A stretch of 64,000 nucleotides of DNA from Chitinophaga oryzae (lineage in GTDB: Bacteria; Bacteroidota; Bacteroidia; Chitinophagales; Chitinophagaceae). The notes under the pieces were generated by a model. That model saw nothing but the letters and a program-made list of their open reading frames with translations. It ran no database searches and had not been told where the DNA came from. The stretch is taken from positions 1 through 64,000 of the forward strand of contig NZ_CP051204.2 of NCBI RefSeq assembly GCF_012516375.2, read 5' to 3'. Below, piece after piece: positions 9,704-19,154 of the stretch. The translations under genes and the position numbers were made by a program. Each line of letters begins with the position of its first letter. Within the stretch, counting starts at the first letter, position 1.

Positions 9704-12700
9704 ATGAAGAAAAAATTTACGAAGTATCTGAAGCGACCACTGGGCCTTGCTACTGTACTGTTGCTCTCGGGGCATTTGTATGCACAACAGCCTGTCCACG
9801 TAAAAGGACGCGTGGAGTCATTCGACAAGGGTGAGCCCATTCCGGGCGCGGCCATCATGGCCGGCGGCAAACTCCTCGCCATCACCGACGTTAACGGCGC
9901 CTTCGACATTAAAGCCATCCCTCCCGGCGCAGACGTTTACATCACTATGATGGGCTATGAGAAACAACAACTGGCAGTAAATGGAGAAGCACTGAACCTG
10001 CAGGTGCGCCTGAAAACCACCACCGGCAAACTCAATGAGGTAGTGGTAACCGCACTGGGTATCAAAAGAGCAGAGAAAGCACTGGGTTATGCACAACAAA
10101 CCCTCAACGACGAAGCCATGACAGACGCCCGGCCCAACAACTGGTCCGACGCGCTGCGCGGGAAAGTAGCCGGCCTGAACATCGCCTCCCTCGGCGGCCC
10201 GCTCAATTCCCAGGAGATCAGGCTTCGCGGCACCAACTCCCTTACCACCAACGGCAACGCCGCACTGGTGGTGGTAGACGGTATCCCGGTAAACGGCGGC
10301 CTCACCACCTCCGGCGCCTCCAACGCCTATATGGGCGGCGAAGCCTCCATTGACGTACCGGTCGATTTCGGTAACGGTATCGCAGATATCAACCCGGACG
10401 ACATCGCCAGCGTCACCATCCTGAAAGGCCCCGGCGCTACCGCGTTGTATGGCAGCCGCGCAGCCAACGGCGCCGTGCTCATCACCACCAAGTCAGGCGC
10501 TAAAGCCAAAAAAGGGCTGGGCGTCTCCTTCAATTCCAATACCAGCTTTGACGTGATCACCCGCTGGCCCGACTGGCAATATGAATACGGCCAGGGCGAC
10601 GGTAAAACCAATTATAACGCCAACGGTGAACTGTATTACTCCTATGGCGCCACTGAAGACGGTCGCAGCACCGGCGGCAGCAGCAGCGCCTTCGGTCCCA
10701 AATTCAACGGACAATACTACTATCAGTACGACCCCGTTAAAATGGGAACAGGAGCTGAAAGAACACTGTGGCAACCCTACAAAGACAACCGCAAATCCTT
10801 CTGGCAGACAGGCCGTACGGTCACCAATACCCTGTCGCTCGAAAACTCCGGCCAGGACGGTTCCATACGCGCTTCCGTGACGCATTCCAACAACAAATGG
10901 ATCATGCCCACCACCGGGTTTGAACGCATCACCGCCGCCGTGAACGCCAACTATAAAGTGTCTAATAACATCCGGCTGTCATCGGCAGTGAACTATACCA
11001 ATAAGTCCAGCGACAACCTGCCGGGACTGGGGTATAACAACCACTCCATCGCCTACTTCATGATTTTCCAGAATCCCAACGTCAACCTCGACTGGTACAG
11101 GGCCAAATGGAAACCGGGCCTGGAAGGCATCAGCATGATACGCCCTTACAGCTCTTTCATCGATAACCCGTTCGTTATCTCTGAAGACATCACCAACGGC
11201 CTGCGCAGCAATGCCATCACCGGCAACCTGAAAGCAGACATACAGCTGGCACCCAAACTCACCCTGATGCTGCGTGGCGGTATCAATACCAACCACCAGA
11301 ACAGGGACCAGCGCCGCCCTTACGACACCAACCGCTACGGACAGGGCCTGTATACCAAACAAACCGTATACACACAGGAAATCAACACCGACTTCCTCTT
11401 GTCTTATAAAAATGCGTGGATGCAGGACAAATTCACCCTCACCGCATCCGCCGGCGGTAACGCCATGAGCAGCCGCTACGACCGGACAGATAACACCCTG
11501 ATCGGACTGGTGGTACCAGGCGTCTATAAAATGACCAATGGTATCAGCAACCCGCTCGTTGCCACCTATGATTCCCGGAAGAAGGTAAACAGCCTGTACG
11601 GCTTTGTCAACCTGGGTTACAAGGATGTCGTATTTCTTGACCTCACCGGCAGAAACGACTGGTCCAGCACCCTGCCGGAAGCTAACTGGTCTTTCTTCTA
11701 CCCTTCCGCCAACCTGAGCATGATCGTCAGCGATATGGTGAAACTGCCCAAATCCATCAGTTACCTGAAATACCGCCTGTCACTGGCGCAGGTAGGCAAC
11801 GATACGGAACCAGGCAGGACCGCCAAATACTACGGCCGCAGCAGCTTCCCCAGCTCCGCTGAAGCACCCAGCGAACTGTACAACCTGCAATTCAAACCGG
11901 AGATATCTACCAGCGTGGAAACCGGCATCGAAGTGGCTTTCCTGAATAACCGCCTGAGACTGGACGCGTCTGTATACCGCACACGCACCAAAAACCAGAT
12001 CCTTTCCGTTCCGCTGGACTGGTCCAGCGGCTTCAACTCAGCCCTGCTGAACTCCGGAGAGGTGCGTAACCAGGGCCTGGAGCTGATCTTAAACGCTACA
12101 CCGGTCACCAATAAAAATTTCACCTGGAACACCATCATCACCTGGGCGGCTACACGCAGTAAAGTGCTGAGCCTCGATGCGCGCCTTGGCGGCAAACTGA
12201 ATATTATGAGCTCCTCCAGCGCCACGCTGACAGCCGTAGAAGGGCAAACAGCTTCCGCACTGTACGGACTGAAGTTCCAGCGTGCCCCGGACGGCCAGAT
12301 CATCTATGTGAACGGCATCCCCAGCGTAACACAGGTAACCGAATACGTAGGCGACACCAATCCGGAATGGAGAGCCGGATGGACCAACAGCTTCACCTAT
12401 AAAGGTTTCAGATTAAGCACCACCATCGACGGACAGCTGGGCGGTACCCTGTACTCCCATTCCCATCATAAAATGACAGAACAGGGTAAACTGAGACATA
12501 CGCTGAAAGGCAGGGAAGAAGGATGGATCGTGGGCGAAGGCGTGGTAAAGAATGCCGACGGCTCTTTCAGCCCTAACACGGTAAAAGTAAGACCAGCCGA
12601 TTACTATGCACAGTACTACCGTCTGAACAACACCGAAGCCAACTCCTTCGACGCCTCTTTCATCAAGCTGCGGGAGGTTTCACTGGAGTACAATTTCCCG

Positions 12701-12901
12701 AAAGCATGGTTCTACCGTACCAAGGTACAGAACCTGAGCCTCGCCATCTACGGCCGTAACCTGGCCACCCTTTCCGATTTCCCGATCTATGATCCGGAAG
12801 TGGCCACACAGGCCGGCGGAACAGGTATCCTCACCGGTGTGGAAGTAGGCCAGATGCCGACGCCATCAACTTTTGGCTTCAATCTGAAAGTGAAATTATA
12901 A
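9704..12901 (+). CDS. SusC/RagA-family TonB-dependent outer-membrane transporter (no STN domain)
   Basis: This is the second SusC-type importer, 1065 residues and intact. A signal peptide ends at about residue 28 (GHLYAQ). A carboxypeptidase-regulatory-like domain follows at about 31-115, then the plug with GPGATALYGSRAANGAVLITTKSG near 240-265 (shown as family hallmark), and a C-terminal barrel ending in the aromatic-rich FGFNLKVKL. Unlike the neighbour on the other strand it lacks an STN domain, so it is not expected to signal through a FecR protein. Its SusD partner follows 24 bases later. No carbohydrate-active enzyme is attached to this pair, so its ligand could be a peptide, glycan or other polymer. 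Confidence 0.95.
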   Translation: MKKKFTKYLKRPLGLATVLLLSGHLYAQQPVHVKGRVESFDKGEPIPGAAIMAGGKLLAITDVNGAFDIKAIPPGADVYITMMGYEKQQLAVNGEALNLQVRLKTTTGKLNEVVVTALGIKRAEKALGYAQQTLNDEAMTDARPNNWSDALRGKVAGLNIASLGGPLNSQEIRLRGTNSLTTNGNAALVVVDGIPVNGGLTTSGASNAYMGGEASIDVPVDFGNGIADINPDDIASVTILKGPGATALYGSRAANGAVLITTKSGAKAKKGLGVSFNSNTSFDVITRWPDWQYEYGQGDGKTNYNANGELYYSYGATEDGRSTGGSSSAFGPKFNGQYYYQYDPVKMGTGAERTLWQPYKDNRKSFWQTGRTVTNTLSLENSGQDGSIRASVTHSNNKWIMPTTGFERITAAVNANYKVSNNIRLSSAVNYTNKSSDNLPGLGYNNHSIAYFMIFQNPNVNLDWYRAKWKPGLEGISMIRPYSSFIDNPFVISEDITNGLRSNAITGNLKADIQLAPKLTLMLRGGINTNHQNRDQRRPYDTNRYGQGLYTKQTVYTQEINTDFLLSYKNAWMQDKFTLTASAGGNAMSSRYDRTDNTLIGLVVPGVYKMTNGISNPLVATYDSRKKVNSLYGFVNLGYKDVVFLDLTGRNDWSSTLPEANWSFFYPSANLSMIVSDMVKLPKSISYLKYRLSLAQVGNDTEPGRTAKYYGRSSFPSSAEAPSELYNLQFKPEISTSVETGIEVAFLNNRLRLDASVYRTRTKNQILSVPLDWSSGFNSALLNSGEVRNQGLELILNATPVTNKNFTWNTIITWAATRSKVLSLDARLGGKLNIMSSSSATLTAVEGQTASALYGLKFQRAPDGQIIYVNGIPSVTQVTEYVGDTNPEWRAGWTNSFTYKGFRLSTTIDGQLGGTLYSHSHHKMTEQGKLRHTLKGREEGWIVGEGVVKNADGSFSPNTVKVRPADYYAQYYRLNNTEANSFDASFIKLREVSLEYNFPKAWFYRTKVQNLSLAIYGRNLATLSDFPIYDPEVATQAGGTGILTGVEVGQMPTPSTFGFNLKVKL

Positions 12902-12925
12902 TCGATCTCTGTTACTGAAATCAGT

Positions 12926-14389
12926 ATGACCATGATATTTCTGAACATACGCAACCGCTTTAAAGCCGTATCTGCCGCCGTACTGGCCACTGCGCTGCTG
13001 GGCAGTTGCACCAAAGACTTTGTGGAAACCAACAAGGACCCGAACCGCCTTGAAAGCATTACACCGGGCACCCTGCTGAATCCTACCATTTACAACGCCG
13101 CCTCTTACGGCATGAGCCGCAGCCGCTCCTTTACTTTTGAGCTGATGCAGGTCGCCGGCGGATACCCGAACGAGTCCGTAGAAGACCAGGCTTACCTGTA
13201 CGACTTCCGCGAAGATATCGGCAACGGCATCTGGAATACTTACTACCAGGGCCTCGCCAACGCCCGTGAAATGGAATTGTCTGCCATCAAACTGGGCAAC
13301 AATAACTACCTCGCGATATCCCTCACCCTGAAAGCCTGGTTCTATTCCATGCTGACAGACTGTTTCGGCGATATCCCGATGAGCAACGCACTGAACGGCG
13401 AACAGGGCACTTTCTTCCCTGCATTCGACAAACAGGAGGTCATCTATAAAACCATCCTGGCAGACCTGGAAAAAGCCAATACCCTGTACGGTACCGGTAC
13501 CACTACCATGTATGCGCCGGACATCCTTTTCAACAACGACCTGACCAAATGGAGAAAGTTCACCAACTCCCTCCGCCTCCGCCTGCTGCTGCGCACGATG
13601 AAAAGACTGCCCGGCAACGCAGACATCATGTCCGCCATGTTGCAGGACGCTACTAAATATCCCATCTTCCAGAGCAATGCCGAAGCCGCCGTGCTGAACA
13701 TTACAGGCACTACGCCGAATATCTCGCCCTGGAGCAGACCACAGGACTTCAGCACCAGCCGCGTGTATTTTGATTTCTTTATCAGCAACCTGAGCAACTT
13801 CAAAGATCCCCGCTTAGCGCTGTTTGCAGGCCAGGCAAAAGATAAGAACAACAAAAACATCGGGTACAAAGGTCTTCCCGTGAATTACATGGAGTCGCCT
13901 GCCAGCGTTAACTACAGCCCTTCCGGGTTGTTACAGCGGCTGGTCATTGCGCCCATGATAGCGCCGGTCCTCAGTTACGCCGAAGTGGAGCTGATACAGG
14001 CAGAGCTGGCACAGCGCAATATTATTCCTGCGGCAACTGCGGAAGAGCATTACCAGAAAGGAGTGAAAGCTGCTATCGAGATGTGGGGAGGTGTGATGCC
14101 GGACAATTACTTCACGCTGGAGAGCACCAAATACGACGGTACGCTGGAACGTATCATGCTGCAAAAGTATTATGCGCTTTTCTTCACGGATTACCAGCAA
14201 TGGTTTGAGCATCGCCGTACCGGCCTGCCGGTATTGCCTACCACCACTTTCATGTATAATGACAGGAAGATGCCCAACAGGTTATATTATCCTACTACCG
14301 CCAGGGTTTACAATACTGACAATTATCTGAAAGCGGTAGAACAGATGGGAGGTGACAAGATCGATATCAAAGTATGGTGGCAACAATAG
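12926..14389 (+). CDS. SusD/RagB-like nutrient-binding outer-membrane lipoprotein
   Basis: This is the partner lipoprotein of the SusC gene 24 bases upstream. A signal peptide with lipobox LLGSC places the lipidated Cys at about residue 28, followed by TKDFVETNKDPN, the usual opening of the SusD-like_2 group. The body holds the phrase GTFFPAFDKQEVIYKTIL and a C-terminal region with the ligand-site-associated FTDYQQWFEHRRTGLP. It has 487 residues with no breaks, in contrast to the broken SusD gene at 2.7-4.2 kb. The start could also be the Met two codons downstream. The stop is only three bases from the long hairpin repeat at 14393. Confidence 0.93.
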   Translation: MTMIFLNIRNRFKAVSAAVLATALLGSCTKDFVETNKDPNRLESITPGTLLNPTIYNAASYGMSRSRSFTFELMQVAGGYPNESVEDQAYLYDFREDIGNGIWNTYYQGLANAREMELSAIKLGNNNYLAISLTLKAWFYSMLTDCFGDIPMSNALNGEQGTFFPAFDKQEVIYKTILADLEKANTLYGTGTTTMYAPDILFNNDLTKWRKFTNSLRLRLLLRTMKRLPGNADIMSAMLQDATKYPIFQSNAEAAVLNITGTTPNISPWSRPQDFSTSRVYFDFFISNLSNFKDPRLALFAGQAKDKNNKNIGYKGLPVNYMESPASVNYSPSGLLQRLVIAPMIAPVLSYAEVELIQAELAQRNIIPAATAEEHYQKGVKAAIEMWGGVMPDNYFTLESTKYDGTLERIMLQKYYALFFTDYQQWFEHRRTGLPVLPTTTFMYNDRKMPNRLYYPTTARVYNTDNYLKAVEQMGGDKIDIKVWWQQ

Positions 14390-14392
14390 CCC

Positions 14393-14503
14393 AATTACGA
14401 ATTACAAATTACGAATTACGAATTGAGGGCTCCTTTATGGGAAGGTTACTTAATAACCTCTCTAAAAGGGAGCCCTCAATTCGTAATTCGTAATTCGTAA
14501 TTG
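14393..14503. repeat. Heptad-armed long hairpin, copy A
   Basis: The left arm has four heptads of the AATTACG type (second one AATTACA) and then AATTGAGGGCTCC. The right arm is its reverse complement with three heptads. The enclosed 61-base core contains an inner stem around GGTTA/TAACC. The element starts 3 bases after the SusD stop and ends 1 base before the fabG stop (convergent genes), so it can serve as a two-way 3'-end structure. Copy B at 56584 has the same core length and layout. Confidence 0.9.
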
Positions 14504-14504
14504 A

Positions 14505-15254
14505 CTACATGCATAAACCGCCGCAGGCGCTGATCGTCTGACCAGTAACATAGCTGCTCATGTCGGAAGCCAGGAAGAGGCATACATTGGCGATATCGTC
14601 CGGCGTGCCGAAGCGGGCCAGCGGAATCTGCTGGATGTAGCTGGTGGCTTGTTCGCCTTCTTTCAGGTAGCTGGTCATATCTGTTTCGATAAAGCCCGGC
14701 GCTACCGCGTTGCAGCGGATGTTACGGCTGCCCAGTTCCTGTGCGATGGATTTGGTGAATCCGATGATACCGGCTTTGGAAGCGGCATAACTGCTTTGAC
14801 CGGCATTGCCCATGATACCGATAACAGAGCTCATGTTGATGATACTGCCGGATTTGGCTTTCATCATTGGGCGGATCACGTGTTTGGTCATGTTATACAC
14901 GCTTTTCAGGTTGATGTTCATCACATCATCCCATTGGTCCGGGCTCATACGCAGCAGGAGGTTATCTTTGGAGATACCGGCGTTGTTCACGCAGATATCA
15001 ATTTTTCCGAATTCTTTCAGCACTTCCGTTACCAACGTCTCTGTCTCTTCGTAAACACCGGCATTTGACTTATAGGCTTTTGCCTGTACGCCCAGCGCAC
15101 GGAGTTTCTCTTCCAGGATTCTCGCTTTTTCATCAGAACTTACATAAGTAAAAGCCACGTTAGCTCCCTGTTCTGCAAATTTTAAAGCAATCGCTTCTCC
15201 AATACCACGGCTGGCGCCAGTTACAATCGCTACTTTGTTCTCCAGTAATTTCAT
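14505..15254 (-). CDS. fabG: 3-oxoacyl-[acyl-carrier-protein] reductase FabG-like short-chain dehydrogenase
   Basis: This cytoplasmic NADPH-dependent reductase carries out the first reduction of fatty-acid elongation. It is a 249-residue classical SDR with cofactor motif TGASRGIG at 12-19, NNAG at 90-93, and catalytic Ser143, Tyr156 and Lys160 (YAASK). The C-terminal YVTGQTISACGGLCM resembles FabG endings, although SDR paralogues can look alike, so substrate is likely rather than certain. It is the last gene of a minus-strand run lptB, GH3-family gene, fabG, with 17 bases separating it from the previous stop. Its stop codon abuts the heptad hairpin. Confidence 0.9.
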   Translation of the reverse strand: MKLLENKVAIVTGASRGIGEAIALKFAEQGANVAFTYVSSDEKARILEEKLRALGVQAKAYKSNAGVYEETETLVTEVLKEFGKIDICVNNAGISKDNLLLRMSPDQWDDVMNINLKSVYNMTKHVIRPMMKAKSGSIINMSSVIGIMGNAGQSSYAASKAGIIGFTKSIAQELGSRNIRCNAVAPGFIETDMTSYLKEGEQATSYIQQIPLARFGTPDDIANVCLFLASDMSSYVTGQTISACGGLCM

Positions 15255-15271
15255 GTTATAGTTGATAGGTT

Positions 15272-16801
15272 TTAAGTGTTCATGGTTGCCGCAAACTTCA
15301 GAATTTCCTCGAGATAATTGCGGTCGTTGTTCAGACGGGGCACTTTGTGCTGGCCGCCCAGTTTGCCTTTGCTTTTCAGGAATTCGCAGAACGTGCCTCT
15401 GGGCAGTACATGAACTACCGGCGGGCGCAGGGCGATGTCCTTATGTCTTTTGGCTTCGTAGTCTGAGTTGATGGATTTCAGGGTGTTGTCCAGCACAGAT
15501 ACGAACGTGTTGACATCATTGGGCAACACTTCAAACTCGATGAGCCATTCGTGTCCGCCGTTGCCTTCGTCACTGAAATATACGGGTGCTGCGGTATAGT
15601 CATTCACAACGGCGCCGGTCACTTCGCAGGCTTTTGCGATAGCGGTATCGGCATTTTCCACGATCACTTCTTCACCGAAAGCATTGATAAACGATTTGGT
15701 GCGGCCGCTCACCTTGATGCGGTAAGGCAGCAGGGAGGTAAACTGGATGGTGTCGCCTACGAGGTAACGCCATAATCCGCCGTTGGTGCTGATCACCAGG
15801 GCGTAGTTTTTCCCGGTTTCCACTTCCTGCAGTTGCAGGGTACGCGGATTTTCTTTGCCCAGTTCCTCCATGGGCATAAACTCGTAGAAGATGCCGTGGT
15901 TGAGGAACAACAGCAAGCCTTCTTCACCGATAACGTCCTGGGCGGCAAAGAAGCCTTCCGAAGCGTTATAGGTTTCCTGGTAGTGCATCAGCGGGTTGCG
16001 GATCAGTTTCGCAAACTGGTCGCGGTATGGCGTAAAGCTTACGCCGCCGTGCATATACAGTTCGAGGTTGGGCCATACGTCTGCCAGGTTATCTTTGCCG
16101 GTAAGCTCAAATATCCGTTTGATCAGCACGATGGTCCAGGTGGGCACACCGGCGATGGAGGTCACGTTTTCGTGGATCACCGCATTGGCCATGCGTTCTA
16201 TTTTCTCTTCCCATTCGTCCATCAGGGCGATTTCCAGGTCGGGCGTGCGGATCATGTTACCATAAAAGGGCATGTTCTGCAGCATTACCGCGCTGAGGTC
16301 TCCACAGTAGGAGTCGCTGTCTTCCGACAGCTTGTTGACCTGGTGGCTGCCGCCGATGATCAGCGATTTTCCGGTAAATACGTCGGAGTCAGGGAAATTA
16401 TTGTAGTAAAGAGAGATCACGTCGCGGCCGGAACGGTAATGACATTCGTCCAGGCTTTCCACGGTTACGGGGATAAACTTGCTTTTGTCTGCGGTGGTAC
16501 CGCTGGATTTAGCGAACCACTTGATAGGCGTATTCCACAGAACGTTCTGCTGACCTTCCATGGTACGCTGGATATAGGGTTTGATGGTATCGTACGTGTG
16601 TACCGGTACCCTTTCTTTATATTCCTCTATCTTATAGATCTTCGAAAAGCCGTGTTGTTTACCGAATTCCGTGTACTGGGCGGCGCTGATAAGGTTTTGG
16701 AACACCTGCTGTTGCACCTGCACGGGATATTGCATAAAATAGGCAATGCGCCCCATGCGCAAACGTGCGAGTTGTGATATGGCAGGACTTAAAATCTTCA
16801 T
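15272..16801 (-). CDS. GH3 auxin-responsive promoter-family protein (acyl-adenylate/amide synthetase fold)
   Basis: This 509-residue protein belongs to the GH3 family, named after plant auxin-conjugating enzymes and unrelated to glycoside hydrolase family 3. The phosphate-binding motif SSGTTADKSK lies at 99-108, and YETYNASEGFFA-like text in the middle (QETYNASEGFFAAQD) marks the adenylate pocket. Family members activate a carboxylate with ATP and transfer it to an amine. The bacterial substrate is unknown. It lies 23 bases after lptB and 17 bases before fabG, a conserved type of envelope or lipid neighbourhood. Full length, no breaks. Confidence 0.88.
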   Translation of the reverse strand: MKILSPAISQLARLRMGRIAYFMQYPVQVQQQVFQNLISAAQYTEFGKQHGFSKIYKIEEYKERVPVHTYDTIKPYIQRTMEGQQNVLWNTPIKWFAKSSGTTADKSKFIPVTVESLDECHYRSGRDVISLYYNNFPDSDVFTGKSLIIGGSHQVNKLSEDSDSYCGDLSAVMLQNMPFYGNMIRTPDLEIALMDEWEEKIERMANAVIHENVTSIAGVPTWTIVLIKRIFELTGKDNLADVWPNLELYMHGGVSFTPYRDQFAKLIRNPLMHYQETYNASEGFFAAQDVIGEEGLLLFLNHGIFYEFMPMEELGKENPRTLQLQEVETGKNYALVISTNGGLWRYLVGDTIQFTSLLPYRIKVSGRTKSFINAFGEEVIVENADTAIAKACEVTGAVVNDYTAAPVYFSDEGNGGHEWLIEFEVLPNDVNTFVSVLDNTLKSINSDYEAKRHKDIALRPPVVHVLPRGTFCEFLKSKGKLGGQHKVPRLNNDRNYLEEILKFAATMNT

Positions 16802-16824
16802 ATATAGGATGCTGTAGCGTGTTT

Positions 16825-17586
16825 TTATTGTTTAGCTGCTTCGTCCAGGTAATTCTTCCTGCGAAGAACGAAATTCTGGCCAAGATACACTTTTCTTACC
16901 TGTTCATCTTCAGCCAGTTCTTCTGCCGACCCCGATTTCAGGATTTTTCCTTCAAACAATAAATAAGCCCTGTCGGTAATAGACAGTGTTTCCTGTACGT
17001 TGTGGTCTGTAATCAGGATACCGATGTTCTTATATTTCAGTTTAGCTACAATAGACTGGATATCTTCCACGGCAATGGGGTCAATCCCGGCAAAGGGTTC
17101 ATCCAGCAGGATGAATTTAGGGTCTACAGCCAGGGCGCGGGCAATTTCGGTACGGCGGCGTTCCCCACCGCTCAGTACGTCGCCGGGGCTCTTGCGGACG
17201 TGCGTCAGGCGGAATTCGCTCAACAGCGCCTCCAGCTTGTCTTTCTGCTCCGCCTTTTTGAGGTCGGTCATCTCCAGCACGGCGGCTATATTGTCTTCCA
17301 CACTGAGTTTGCGGAACACGGAAGCCTCCTGCGGCAGATAGCCGATACCCATTTTAGCCCTTTTATACATGGGAAGCTTGGTGATATTCACCTCGTCGAG
17401 GTAAACATTCCCTTCATCCGGCTTGATAAGCCCTACTACCATGTAAAAGGAAGTGGTTTTACCCGCTCCGTTAGGGCCCAGCAGCCCTACGATCTCCCCT
17501 TGGGACACCTCAACAGACACGTGGTTTACCACCGTCCTGGCGCCGTAGCGCTTTACCAGCTGGTCCGTATGTATTCTTAATGCCAT
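16825..17586 (-). CDS. lptB: LPS export ABC transporter ATPase LptB
   Basis: This ATPase drives lipopolysaccharide extraction from the inner membrane with LptF/LptG. Counting from [10 protein letters not shown], the Walker A motif GPNGAGKTT is at 37-45, the Q-loop near residue 86 (LPQEASVF), the signature LSGGE at 138-142 and Walker B FILLDEP at 158-164, then DPIAVEDIQ typical of LptB. A longer frame begins at 17622, but MALRIH at 17586 fits the family start and lies 5 bases downstream of a TAAGTTTG promoter element, so a leaderless mRNA is plausible. It is first in the run lptB, GH3-family gene, fabG. Confidence 0.95.
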   Translation of the reverse strand: MALRIHTDQLVKRYGARTVVNHVSVEVSQGEIVGLLGPNGAGKTTSFYMVVGLIKPDEGNVYLDEVNITKLPMYKRAKMGIGYLPQEASVFRKLSVEDNIAAVLEMTDLKKAEQKDKLEALLSEFRLTHVRKSPGDVLSGGERRRTEIARALAVDPKFILLDEPFAGIDPIAVEDIQSIVAKLKYKNIGILITDHNVQETLSITDRAYLLFEGKILKSGSAEELAEDEQVRKVYLGQNFVLRRKNYLDEAAKQ

Positions 17587-17591
17587 ATGAT

Positions 17592-17599
17592 CAAACTTA
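17592..17599 (-). promoter_or_regulatory. TAnnTTTG promoter element of lptB
   Basis: TAAGTTTG on the minus strand matches the Bacteroidota -7 consensus exactly. Only five bases separate it from the ATG at 17586, so transcription would begin at or next to the start codon. No TTG lies at 17-23 bases upstream, so the -33 half is weak. Confidence 0.55.
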
Positions 17600-17682
17600 G
17601 CAAAATTAAACAATTCATTCACTTGGCCTAGTTATAGTTGTGCCAGGATGAAAAATCATGGAAGATTGACGAGGGGATATGT

Positions 17683-17690
17683 TATTTTTG
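17683..17690 (+). promoter_or_regulatory. TAnnTTTG promoter element of metF
   Basis: TATTTTTG matches the -7 consensus and is followed by CC. It lies 67 bases before the metF start, giving a leader of about 60 bases. A TTG occurs 14 bases upstream, shorter than the usual 17-23. Confidence 0.55.
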
Positions 17691-17757
17691 CCCCCGTAAA
17701 TTTTCAGTCGGAATAAGGTTTACCCAAACAGCCATTATTCCACAAATTCCATAACAC

Positions 17758-18711
17758 ATGAAAGTAACAGAACATATTGCCCAGGCGAAGGATACACTGA
17801 TATCTTTCGAAATCCTTCCCCCGCTGAAAGGAAAGAGCATTGACTCCATCTACGACCATCTGGACCCGTTGATGGACTTCAAGCCGGCCTATATCAATGT
17901 AACCTACCACCGCAGTGAGCATATGTTCAAAAAGAAGGCCGACGGTGCTTTCGAAAAGGTGGAAATCCGGAAACGCCCCGGTACGGTAGGTATCTGCGCC
18001 GCTATTATGAACCATTATAATGTGGATGCGGTCCCCCATTTGATCTGTGGCGGTTTTAGCCGGGAGGAAACTGAAAACGCACTGATCGACCTGGCCTTCC
18101 TGGGGATAGATAACGTGTTGGTCCTCAGGGGAGACGCTCCAAAAAACGAAACGTTTTTTGAGCCCGACCCTCACGGTCATGCCTATGCCAGCGAACTGCT
18201 GGACCAGGTAGTGCACATGAATAACGGGGTATACCTGGAAGACGACCTGCAGGGCGGCGTAAAAACCAACTTCTGCATCGGCGTGGCCGGATACCCGGAA
18301 AAACACTTCGAAGCGCCCAATATGCAGACAGATATGGGCTACCTGAAGAAAAAAGTGGAAATGGGAGCGGATTATATCGTCACCCAGATGTTCTTCGACA
18401 ACCAGAAATTCTTTGATTTTGTGGGCAAATGCCGCGAAATGGGCATCACCGTACCAATCATCCCGGGCCTGAAGCCCCTTACCTCCAAAAAGCAGATGAA
18501 CATCCTGCCGCGGATTTTCCATGTAGACCTGCCCACGGAGCTGTCCGGCGAAATTATGCGCTGCAAAACTGACAAAGAGGTAGAACAGGTAGGCACCGAA
18601 TGGCTGATCAACCAGTCCAGGGAATTAAAAGCTTTTGGCGTACCGGTGCTCCACTACTACACGCTGGGCAAACCACAGGTAGTGCGCAAAGCGGTAGAAG
18701 CCATCATATAA
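17758..18711 (+). CDS. metF: 5,10-methylenetetrahydrofolate reductase
   Basis: This flavoprotein reduces methylene-THF to methyl-THF, the methyl donor for methionine synthesis. The 317-residue protein shows the family opening ISFEILPP near residue 15, the HRSE stretch near 55, and LVLRGD (near 122), the conserved folate/FAD region, followed by GVAGYPEKH-type text near 180. It stands alone between lptB on the opposite strand and a clear terminator, so it is probably monocistronic. I saw no SAM riboswitch or other methionine-responsive leader in the short upstream region. Confidence 0.95.
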   Translation: MKVTEHIAQAKDTLISFEILPPLKGKSIDSIYDHLDPLMDFKPAYINVTYHRSEHMFKKKADGAFEKVEIRKRPGTVGICAAIMNHYNVDAVPHLICGGFSREETENALIDLAFLGIDNVLVLRGDAPKNETFFEPDPHGHAYASELLDQVVHMNNGVYLEDDLQGGVKTNFCIGVAGYPEKHFEAPNMQTDMGYLKKKVEMGADYIVTQMFFDNQKFFDFVGKCREMGITVPIIPGLKPLTSKKQMNILPRIFHVDLPTELSGEIMRCKTDKEVEQVGTEWLINQSRELKAFGVPVLHYYTLGKPQVVRKAVEAII

Positions 18712-18735
18712 GACAAACCGTTTTTTACATAAAAA

Positions 18736-18768
18736 GAAAAGGGAATGACGAAAGTCTTTCCCTTTTTT
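18736..18768 (+). terminator. Intrinsic terminator of metF
   Basis: AAAAGGGAA and TTCCCTTTT pair around an inner GAC-GAAA-GTC tetraloop, followed by TTTTTT. It begins 25 bases after the metF stop. Confidence 0.85.
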
Positions 18769-18932
18769 GCTTTTCTTTCATATTATAATGCCATTACGTA
18801 GAGACGTAGTGGCATATCCCTATAACTGTCACACATTTAAATTAACTGTCCAATGATCATCGCAACCCCTTGGGGAAGCAACTTTCTGTAAACAAGACGC
18901 ACACAAACAGGTTCACCCCTACTCCCCCCGGC
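18769..18932. other. Gene-free spacer
   Basis: The 440 bases between metF and the first beta-barrel gene contain two terminators (18736 and 18933). The rest is non-coding sequence in which I see no RNA gene or conserved motif. Confidence 0.5.
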
Positions 18933-18965
18933 AAAAAAAAAGAGACCGCCTTTTACGGCGGCCTC
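18933..18965 (-). terminator. Intrinsic terminator downstream of the 19.2-kb beta-barrel gene
   Basis: On the minus strand GAGGCCGCC, loop GTAAAA and GGCGGTCTC form a 9-bp stem with one G-T pair, followed by nine T. It lies about 190 bases past the stop of the minus-strand gene at 19155. Confidence 0.85.
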
Positions 18966-19154
18966 CTGGTCCTATTAATGATTAACTGATAAGTATGTAC
19001 GAAAATAAATAAACGGATGCCTGTTATTACCTTACGCTCCCGCTGTCAGACAAGGAAAACCACTTCCATGATGCCTGTACGGCAGCCCCGGAAACTGTAT
19101 CCATCAGTCAACAAATATAAAAAATAAACAAATACTAAAATAATTAAATACAAT

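Noticed and set aside
14393..14440. Tandem heptads considered as a CRISPR-like or simple tandem array
   Set aside because: Units are 7 bases without spacers, and the second arm is the reverse complement, so a hairpin element is the better description.
14393..14503. Hairpin A considered as a MITE or IS remnant
   Set aside because: I see no target-site duplication and no transposase in the window; kept as a repeat of unknown origin.
18769..19154. Search for a SAM riboswitch or sRNA near metF
   Set aside because: No conserved leader structure was seen; only two terminators.
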